A stretch of 64,000 nucleotides of DNA from JAXMHB01 sp046346965. Lineage in GTDB: Bacteria > Pseudomonadota > Gammaproteobacteria > Xanthomonadales > SZUA-5. Numbering within the stretch: the first letter of the stretch is position 1; each line of letters begins with the position of its first letter. The notes under the pieces were generated by a model, which worked only from the letters and a program-made list of their open reading frames with translations, was not told where the DNA came from and did not search any database. A program made the position numbers and the translations under genes. Location: positions 346,150 through 410,149 of the forward strand of contig JAXMHB010000002.1 in assembly GCA_046346965.1 (NCBI GenBank), in the 5' to 3' direction. This document shows, piece after piece, positions 57,818 to 64,000 of this stretch.

Positions 57818-59021
57818 GGGCATCAATTACGCAGCCTACCCAGATGCCCGCGGACATTTTGGGCCCTATGGCGGCAGCTTTGTAGCCGAAACCCTGATGG
57901 CGCCGTTGGCCGAGTTGGCCGAAGCCTACGAGCACTATCGCAAAGACCCGCAGTTCCTCGCCGAGTTGGCGCATGACCGCCGCCACTATGTCGGTCGGCC
58001 GACGCCGATTTACCACGCCGAACGCCTGAGCCGGGAAGTCGGCGGTGCGCAGATCCTGCTGAAGCGCGAAGATCTCAACCACACTGGCGCGCACAAGATC
58101 AACAACACGGTCGGGCAGGGGCTGCTCGCCAAGCGCATGGGCAAGCGCCGCATCATTGCCGAGACCGGTGCGGGCCAGCACGGCGTCGCCAGCGCCACCA
58201 TAGCCGCGCGCCTGGGCCTGGAATGCGTGGTGTATATGGGCGCGGTCGACGTCGAGCGCCAGGCGATCAACGTGTTCCGCATGAAGCTGCTGGGCGCGAC
58301 CGTAGTGCCGGTGCACAGCGGTTCGAAAACGCTCAAGGACGCGCTGAACGAGGCGCTGCGTGACTGGGTGACCAATGTCGATCACACCTTCTACATGATT
58401 GGTACCGTGGCCGGCCCGCATCCGTACCCGAAGATGGTGCGCGACTTCAACGCCATCGTCGGCCAGGAAGCGCGCCAGCAGATGCAGCAGGAATACGGCA
58501 AGCTGCCGGATGCGCTCGTGGCCTGCGTCGGCGGTGGGTCGAATGCCATCGGCCTGTTCCATCCCTTCCTGGATGATCGCGATGTCGCCATCTATGGCGT
58601 TGAAGCCGCCGGCGAGGGCATCGAGACCGGCAAACATGCCGCCTCGCTGTCGGCCGGCGTTCCCGGCGTGCTGCACGGCAATCGCACCTATCTGATCGCG
58701 GACGCCGACGGCCAGATCATCGAAACGCACTCGGTCTCGGCGGGTCTGGACTATCCCGGCGTCGGCCCGGAGCACGCCTGGTTGAAGGACACTGGCCGCG
58801 CCAACTACGTGGGCATCACCGATCAGGAAGCGCTCGCCGGCTTCCACCGACTGGCGCGCAGCGAGGGCATCCTGGCGGCGCTCGAGAGCTCGCATGCGGT
58901 GGCCTACGGCCTGAAACTGGCCGCGCAGATGCGCCCCGATCAGCACGTGCTGGTGAATCTGTCCGGGCGCGGCGACAAGGATGTGAACACCATCGCGCGG
59001 CTGGAAGGCATCACGCTGTGA
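57789..59021 (+). CDS. trpB: Tryptophan synthase beta chain
   Basis: 410 residues from GTG at 57789. It condenses indole with serine using PLP. The PLP lysine is in NHTGAHKINNTVGQ, the phosphate loop is GGGSNAIG, and AETGAGQHGVASA is the substrate carboxylate loop. It works as an alpha2beta2 complex with TrpA encoded just downstream. Normal length with no damage. Confidence 0.97.
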   Translation: MQAENPGQREGINYAAYPDARGHFGPYGGSFVAETLMAPLAELAEAYEHYRKDPQFLAELAHDRRHYVGRPTPIYHAERLSREVGGAQILLKREDLNHTGAHKINNTVGQGLLAKRMGKRRIIAETGAGQHGVASATIAARLGLECVVYMGAVDVERQAINVFRMKLLGATVVPVHSGSKTLKDALNEALRDWVTNVDHTFYMIGTVAGPHPYPKMVRDFNAIVGQEARQQMQQEYGKLPDALVACVGGGSNAIGLFHPFLDDRDVAIYGVEAAGEGIETGKHAASLSAGVPGVLHGNRTYLIADADGQIIETHSVSAGLDYPGVGPEHAWLKDTGRANYVGITDQEALAGFHRLARSEGILAALESSHAVAYGLKLAAQMRPDQHVLVNLSGRGDKDVNTIARLEGITL

Positions 59022-59046
59022 GGCGCGCGTTTCAAGGAATCTGCCG

Positions 59047-59862
59047 ATGAACCGTATCGATGCACGCTTTGCCGAACTGAAGGCCGCCGGCCGTCCCGGC
59101 TTGATCACCTTCACCACCGCCGGTGATCCCGGTCCGACGCTGACGGTCGACGTCATGCACGCGCTGGTCCGTCATGGGGCCGATCTGCTGGAACTCGGCA
59201 TGCCCTTTTCCGACCCGATGGCCGATGGCCCGGTGATCCAGCAGGCCAATGAGCGCGCGCTGGCCAAGGGGGTGGGCCTGAAGCACGTGCTGGACGCGGT
59301 GACCGCGTTCCGTGCAGGCGACGCCACTACGCCGGTGGTGTTGATGGGTTATCTGAATCCGATCGAGCGCTATGGCTTTGTGCGCTTTGCCGAAGCCGCT
59401 GCCGCCGCCGGGGCCGATGGCATGCTGCTGGTCGATTGTCCGATCGAGGAATCCGGCGAGTACGCAGAGACGATCCAGCGGTTGGGCTTGCATCAGGTGT
59501 TCCTGCTGGCGCCGACAACGCCGCTGGCCCGTCGCCAGCAGATCGCCGCGCGCGCCTCGGGATTCATCTACTACGTGTCCTTCAAAGGCATCACCGGTGC
59601 GGGCCACCTGGAGCAGGGCAGCGCCGTATCCGCCCTCGATGAGCTGCGTGGGCTCAGCCAGGTGCCGATCGCGGTCGGCTTCGGGATCAAGGACGCCGCC
59701 AGCGCCAGTGCGCTCGGCGCGCACGCGGAAGCCATCGTCATCGGCAGTGCCCTGGTCGAGCGCCTGGACGGCGCCCAGGATGCCGCCGATATCGACGCAC
59801 GACTGAGCGCCTTCCTGCCGCCGATCCGTGACGCCTTGCGCGCAACGCGCCGCGCCGGGTAG
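59047..59862 (+). CDS. trpA: Tryptophan synthase alpha chain
   Basis: 271 residues. It cleaves indole-glycerol phosphate to indole. The catalytic Glu and Asp are in LELGMPFSDPMADGP. Phosphate-binding and channel loops are seen in YVSFKGITGAG and AVGFGIKDAASA. It follows trpB by 25 bases. trpF-trpB-trpA without trpC/D/G nearby is the usual split of the pathway in this group. Confidence 0.96.
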   Translation: MNRIDARFAELKAAGRPGLITFTTAGDPGPTLTVDVMHALVRHGADLLELGMPFSDPMADGPVIQQANERALAKGVGLKHVLDAVTAFRAGDATTPVVLMGYLNPIERYGFVRFAEAAAAAGADGMLLVDCPIEESGEYAETIQRLGLHQVFLLAPTTPLARRQQIAARASGFIYYVSFKGITGAGHLEQGSAVSALDELRGLSQVPIAVGFGIKDAASASALGAHAEAIVIGSALVERLDGAQDAADIDARLSAFLPPIRDALRATRRAG

Positions 59863-59924
59863 AACTGCGCCCCCGTCGGCGGTCCGCGCAGGACCGCCTG
59901 GTCGACCCTACAGGACTCCGTCTG

Positions 59925-60791
59925 ATGAGCTGGCTCAGCAAACTGATGCCGGTGCGCATCCGCACCGAAGGCAGCGCCAAACGCAACGTGCCGGAAGGCT
60001 TGTGGGAGAAGTGCCCGTCGTGCGCCGCCGTGCTCTACGGGCCGGAGCTGGAGCGCAATCTGCGCGTTTGCCCCAAGTGCGCGCATCACATGCCGATTGC
60101 CGCGCGCAAGCGGCTGGAATCCTTGTTCGATCCCGGCACTCTGAATGAGATCGACGCCAATCTGGCGCCCTTCGACGCGCTCAAGTTCCGCGACTCCAAG
60201 CGTTACCGCGATCGTCTGATCAGCGCTCAGCGGCAGACCGGCGAGAATGACGCGCTGGTGTCGGCGCGCGGCTTGCTCAAGGGCCGTCCGCTGATCGCGG
60301 CATCCTTCGAGTTCGCCTTCATGGGCGGCTCAATGGGCTCGGTAGTCGGTGAGCGCTTCACCCGCGCGGCCGAGCGCGCCTTGGAAGAGCGGGTCCCGCT
60401 GGTGAACTTCTCCGCCACCGGCGGCGCCCGCATGCAAGAAGGCTTGTACTCGCTGATGCAGATGGCCAAGACCTCGGCGGCGCTGGGGCGCATGCGCCGT
60501 GCCGGCGTGCCCTTCGTGTCGGTACTGACACATCCCACCACCGGCGGCGTGTCGGCCAGTCTGGGCATGTTGGGCGATCTGAACCTCGCCGAGCCGCAGG
60601 CCCTGATCGGCTTCGCCGGGCCGCGCGTGATCGAGCAAACCGTGCGTGAGACGCTGCCGGAAGGCTTTCAGCGCAGCGAGTTCCTGGTCGACAAGGGCGC
60701 CATCGACGCCATCGTCGACCGCCGCGAGTTGCGCGATCGATTGGCCGCGATGCTGGCGATCCTGCAGCGGATGCCCGCGCACGCCGCCTGA
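59925..60791 (+). CDS. accD: Acetyl-CoA carboxylase carboxyltransferase beta subunit
   Basis: 288 residues. It transfers carboxyl from biotin carrier protein to acetyl-CoA for fatty acid synthesis. The N-terminal zinc ribbon has four Cys (CPSCAAVLYGPELE... VCPKCAHH). The crotonase-fold core has FEFAFMGGSMGSVVGERF, FSATGGARMQEGL and GVSASLGMLGDLN. In many gammaproteobacteria it lies between trpA and folC, as here. Confidence 0.97.
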   Translation: MSWLSKLMPVRIRTEGSAKRNVPEGLWEKCPSCAAVLYGPELERNLRVCPKCAHHMPIAARKRLESLFDPGTLNEIDANLAPFDALKFRDSKRYRDRLISAQRQTGENDALVSARGLLKGRPLIAASFEFAFMGGSMGSVVGERFTRAAERALEERVPLVNFSATGGARMQEGLYSLMQMAKTSAALGRMRRAGVPFVSVLTHPTTGGVSASLGMLGDLNLAEPQALIGFAGPRVIEQTVRETLPEGFQRSEFLVDKGAIDAIVDRRELRDRLAAMLAILQRMPAHAA

Positions 60792-60802
60792 GGACCCGCG
60801 GC

Positions 60803-62059
60803 ATGCCGAGCGCCTCGCTGGACGATTGGCTGCGCCGGCTGGAAACGGCGCATCCGCAGGCCATCGACCTCGGTTTGGAGCGGGTGGCGACGGTATGGCG
60901 GCGCCTCGGCGCATCACGCCCAGCGCCGCTGTGCATCATTGTTGGCGGCACCAACGGCAAAGGCTCAACGGTCGCGCTGGTCGAAGCCATGTTGCGCGCC
61001 GCCGGCCATCGGGTCGGCGCCTACACCTCGCCACATTTGCTGCGCTACAACGAGCGCCTGCGCATCGACGGCATCGATGTCGAGGACGCGCGCTGGGTGG
61101 CTGCCTTTGAGCGTATCGAATCGGCACGCGCCGAGATCTCGCTGACCTATTTTGAAGTCGGCACCTTGGCGGCCTTTCTGATCTGCGCCGAGGCCGCGCT
61201 CGACGCCGCGGTGCTGGAGATCGGCCTCGGCGGACGCCTGGATGCGGTGAACCTGATCGATGGCGATGTGGCCATCCTGACCAGCGTCGATCTGGATCAC
61301 CAAGCCTGGCTGGGCGACACGCGCGAGGCCATCGGTTGGGAGAAGGCGCACATCTTCCGCGCCGGCAAGCCGGCGGTGATTGCCTTGCCAGACCCCCCGG
61401 AATCGGTGCTGCGCTACACCCGGGACTTGGGCGCCATCGGCCTGCCGGTGAGGATCAGCGGCGATCACGGGGACGCAGGCTTTGACCTGGCGCTGCCGGA
61501 TGGTCCGCTGCGCTTGCCGCGCCCTGCCTTGGCGGCGAGCTGCCAGGTGCGCAACGCGGCAGCGGCTGCGCTGGCGCTGTGGGCGGTGCGCAAGGCTTGG
61601 CGCTACTCCGTCGCCGCTCTGCAGGCGGGCGTGACGGCGGCGCGGGTGACCGGTCGCCTGCAACGCCTGGCGCGGGCGCCGGAAACCTGGGTCGATGTCG
61701 CACACAATCCGGAGGCCGCCCGCGTGCTGGCGCAGTGGCTGGGCAGCGCGCCAGCGCGGCCCGGTGTGGCTGTATTTGCCGCGCTGGCCGACAAGGACCT
61801 CGAAGGCATCGTCGCGCCGCTGCGCGAGTGCTTCAGCGCCTGGCTGACGCTCGATCTGCGCCCGCAATCGCCGCGTGCCCGCTCGGATCGGGAACTCGCC
61901 GACGCCTTGCGCGCTTTGCTGCCGGCGGCGGTCAGCGTCCGCGCGGTCGGCGACATCCAGCATGCGCTCGCCGCCGCCGATGAGTTGGCGGGGCCCGACG
62001 GCCGCGTGCTCGTATTCGGATCCTTCCTGACTGTGGCAGCGGCTTTGGCAGCAGGCTGA
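60803..62059 (+). CDS. folC: Folylpolyglutamate/dihydrofolate synthase
   Basis: 418 residues. The ATP-binding P-loop is GGTNGKGSTVALVEAM; the folate-binding loop is AYTSPHLLRYNERLRI; and the Mur-ligase C-terminal domain starts near LQRLARAPETWVDVAHNPEA. It adds glutamate to dihydropteroate and folates. It starts 11 bases after accD, probably in one operon. Confidence 0.95.
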   Translation: MPSASLDDWLRRLETAHPQAIDLGLERVATVWRRLGASRPAPLCIIVGGTNGKGSTVALVEAMLRAAGHRVGAYTSPHLLRYNERLRIDGIDVEDARWVAAFERIESARAEISLTYFEVGTLAAFLICAEAALDAAVLEIGLGGRLDAVNLIDGDVAILTSVDLDHQAWLGDTREAIGWEKAHIFRAGKPAVIALPDPPESVLRYTRDLGAIGLPVRISGDHGDAGFDLALPDGPLRLPRPALAASCQVRNAAAAALALWAVRKAWRYSVAALQAGVTAARVTGRLQRLARAPETWVDVAHNPEAARVLAQWLGSAPARPGVAVFAALADKDLEGIVAPLRECFSAWLTLDLRPQSPRARSDRELADALRALLPAAVSVRAVGDIQHALAAADELAGPDGRVLVFGSFLTVAAALAAG

Positions 62060-62137
62060 ACCGTCCGCCGGCCGGCGCGGCAGCCGAGGCGCCTGCCAGC
62101 CTATACTGCGGCCATCGATTCCTTTCCCTGGCTCAAG

Positions 62138-63127
62138 ATGGACGACGCACTACGCCAACGTCTGGTCGGCGCCGCGGTGATCATTGCGTTGGCGGTGATC
62201 TTCGTGCCCATGTTGCTCGACACACCGCAGCAGCCGGTCGGCACGCAACAGGTGGATCTCAGCATCCCGCCGCGCGAAGAAAGCGGGCTGGAGACGCGTC
62301 GGCTGCCGCTCGATCCCAATACCACAGCGCCGCAACCCAGCAGTGAGGCGCCGCTGCCCGCCGCCGATCGCGATGTCGCCGAGCCCGTGCAGGCGCCTGC
62401 CGAGGGTGGCGTCGCAGCCGTTTCCGACACCCCGCCGGTGACGCCGCCTGCAGCAGCACCCACGCCCAAGCCGCTGCCGCCTGCGGCGGCTCCCGCCAAT
62501 CCGCCAGCGCCGCGGCCGTCCTCCACGCCGCCCGCGCAAACCCCCAAACCGACACCGCCCGTCGCCACGCCTGCGCCCGCAGCGCCAACCCTGCCGGCAC
62601 CGGCGCAGGGAGGGCGCTACGTCGCGCAATTCGGCAGTTATGCCGAGCGCGCCAATGCCGAAACGCTGGTGCGCGATCTGGCCAAGGTCGGCGTGCCGGC
62701 GATCATTGAGGCATTGCCCAGCGCGGGTGGTCGCACCTTGCATCGGGTGCGCAGCAAGCCCTACGCCACGCGAACTGAGGCGGACGCCGCCCGTCTGGGG
62801 GCGCAGCGGCAGATCGCGGGACTCGCCAGCACCGTGGTCGAGCTGGCTGCAGCCGACGCCACGCAGTCAGCGCCGCCGCGCACTGGTATGTCGGGCTGGG
62901 CGGTCCAGGTCGGCGTGTTCAGCAAGAAGGAAGGCGCCGATGAACTGGTCGCGCGCCTGCGCGCCGGCGGCTACGCGGCTTTCGTCGAGCCGATCAAACT
63001 GGCCGGCGGTCAGACCAGCCACCGCGTGCGCGTGGGCCCCGAGGTCAAGCGTGAGAACGCCACGCGCATCCAGGGCGAGATCAAATCCAAGTACAAACTC
63101 GATGCGCTGGTCGTCGCGCATCCTTGA
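62138..63127 (+). CDS. Inner-membrane protein with two SPOR domains (DedD-like)
   Basis: 329 residues. One N-terminal membrane helix (LVGAAVIIALAVIFVPMLL), a long Pro/Ala-rich periplasmic spacer, then two SPOR domains in tandem: GRYVAQFGSYAERANAETLV... and GWAVQVGVFSKKEGADELVA.... SPOR domains bind denuded glycan at the division septum. Its place between folC and cvpA equals that of dedD in E. coli, which has a single SPOR domain. Confidence 0.9.
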   Translation: MDDALRQRLVGAAVIIALAVIFVPMLLDTPQQPVGTQQVDLSIPPREESGLETRRLPLDPNTTAPQPSSEAPLPAADRDVAEPVQAPAEGGVAAVSDTPPVTPPAAAPTPKPLPPAAAPANPPAPRPSSTPPAQTPKPTPPVATPAPAAPTLPAPAQGGRYVAQFGSYAERANAETLVRDLAKVGVPAIIEALPSAGGRTLHRVRSKPYATRTEADAARLGAQRQIAGLASTVVELAAADATQSAPPRTGMSGWAVQVGVFSKKEGADELVARLRAGGYAAFVEPIKLAGGQTSHRVRVGPEVKRENATRIQGEIKSKYKLDALVVAHP

Positions 63128-63145
63128 TGGCGGACACGCAGCGCC

Positions 63146-63694
63146 GTGATCTGGGTCGATTGGCTGATCCTGGGCATCGTCGGCCTGTCGGCTGCGATCA
63201 GTCTGGTGCGCGGTTTCGTCGCCGAGGCGATGTCGATCGTGATCTGGATAGCCGCGCTGTGGGCTGCGTTCCGCTTCACCGAGCCGGTCGCCAACGGGGC
63301 GCTGACGGCCATCGAGCTGCCCTCGGCGCGGCTGGCAACCGCGGCGATCATCTTGATCGTCGCCATCCTGATCGTGGGCTCGCTGCTCAGCTGGCTGATC
63401 GGGCGTCTGGTGCGCTCGACCGGGCTCTCCGGCACCGATCGCCTGCTGGGAGCGGTCTTCGGCGCCGGACGGGGACTGTTGACCGTCATCGCGTTGGTGG
63501 CGGTGGCTGGCTGGACGCCGGTCTGTCGCGATCCCTGGTGGCAGCAGTCGCTGCTGATTCCCACGGTGGAGCAGTTGGCGCTGTACGGTCGCGATTTCCT
63601 GCCCGCGAAGCTGCGTGAGATCATGGGTAGCTGCCAATCCCCGCCAGCACCCGTCGGCGCTCTGCCTCTACCTGAACTTCCTGAAGGCGAATGA
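63146..63694 (+). CDS. cvpA: CvpA family membrane protein
   Basis: 182 residues from GTG at 63146. Four hydrophobic segments: WVDWLILGIVGLSAAISLV, MSIVIWIAALWAAF, ATAAIILIVAILIVGSLLSW and GLLTVIALVAVAGW, with the family pattern RGFVAEAMS between the first two. It is needed for colicin V production and envelope stress tolerance in E. coli. purF begins one base after its stop. Confidence 0.93.
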   Translation: MIWVDWLILGIVGLSAAISLVRGFVAEAMSIVIWIAALWAAFRFTEPVANGALTAIELPSARLATAAIILIVAILIVGSLLSWLIGRLVRSTGLSGTDRLLGAVFGAGRGLLTVIALVAVAGWTPVCRDPWWQQSLLIPTVEQLALYGRDFLPAKLREIMGSCQSPPAPVGALPLPELPEGE

Positions 63695-63695
63695 C

Positions 63696-64000
63696 ATGTG
63701 CGGAATCATCGGCATCGTAGGCCGTAGCGAAGTGGCCACGGCCCTGTATGACGGGCTGACCGTGTTGCAGCACCGTGGGCAGGACGCCGCCGGCATCGCC
63801 ACCTTCGACGGCCAGCGTTTGCATCTGCACAAGAGCAACGGGCTGGTCCGCGACGTGTTCGACAGCGCCGCGATGGCGCGATTGCGCGGGCATCTCGGCA
63901 TCGGCCACTGCCGCTACCCGACGGCCGGGTCGGAAGGCGCCGCCGAGGCGCAGCCCTTCTACGTCAACTCGCCCTTTGGCATCGCGCTGGCGCACAACGG
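63696..64000 (+). CDS. purF: Amidophosphoribosyltransferase (3' truncated by window)
   Basis: 101 codons are visible before the right edge. The N-terminal nucleophile Cys2 follows Met (MCGIIGIVGRSEVATALYDG). HRGQDAAGIAT and GIGHCRYPTAGSEGAAEAQP are the glutaminase-domain motifs. It starts purine synthesis from PRPP and glutamine. It begins 1 base after cvpA, the classical cvpA-purF operon. Confidence 0.96.
   Translation, partial: MCGIIGIVGRSEVATALYDGLTVLQHRGQDAAGIATFDGQRLHLHKSNGLVRDVFDSAAMARLRGHLGIGHCRYPTAGSEGAAEAQPFYVNSPFGIALAHN

Overview
The window is GC-rich chromosomal DNA, most likely from a gammaproteobacterium of the order Lysobacterales (Xanthomonadales). The right third carries the block prmB-aroC-asd-fimV-truA-trpF-trpB-trpA-accD-folC-dedD-like-cvpA-purF, a gene order typical of Pseudomonas and Xanthomonas relatives. 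Other pointers are the TIGR02999-type ECF sigma factors, the large TPR-bearing serine/threonine kinases, the fused indolepyruvate ferredoxin oxidoreductase, and secreted proteins that end in a short F-x-(D/N)-G-F-E tail. The order-level assignment is an inference.

Layout. 0-8.1 kb: secreted or envelope proteins, namely a truncated calcium-repeat/FnIII protein, a VIT/VWA protein followed by a small secreted protein with an HG...C dyad, two membrane proteins and a delta-60 repeat protein. 8.1-20.5 kb: an accessory region in which almost every gene is broken by frameshifts. It holds a Phd-ParE toxin-antitoxin remnant, an MmeI-like restriction-modification gene interrupted by a DUF559 element with palindromic repeats, an intact unknown gene, a degenerate array with a 22-bp period split by an IS256-family element, and a large secreted PHP-type (CehA-like) metallohydrolase. 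20.6-41.7 kb: three transmembrane Ser/Thr kinases, two ECF sigma factors, two beta-helix surface proteins with the C-terminal tail, metK, a GNAT enzyme, the fused indolepyruvate oxidoreductase, a Phd/PIN toxin-antitoxin pair and a VOC protein. 41.9-50.3 kb: purA, a tandem array of large palindromic repeats, a ChaN-like protein, a DUF11 autotransporter, psd and a SCO1 protein. 50.4-64 kb: the conserved housekeeping block, ending inside purF.

How the parts may work together. The sigma factor/kinase pairs (kinase C with its sigma; kinase B with the 28.8-29.4 kb sigma) look like phospho-signalling units that control transcription. The tagged beta-helix gene between kinase B and its sigma is a plausible target or output. 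Tryptophan synthesis (trpF, trpB, trpA), purine synthesis (purA, purF), aspartate-family and chorismate synthesis (asd, aroC), and lipid precursor supply (accD, psd) make up the housekeeping content.

The most unusual signals are the phased 22-bp array, the shared C-terminal tail of four secreted proteins, the DUF559 gene flanked by inverted palindromes, and the VIT/VWA plus HG...C pair. The frameshifts between about 8.4 and 20.5 kb, and in truA, are indel-only: each broken segment stays open and recognisable in another frame. That pattern suits local sequence or assembly error, or very recent decay, better than old pseudogenes. No tRNA, rRNA or CRISPR array was recognised.
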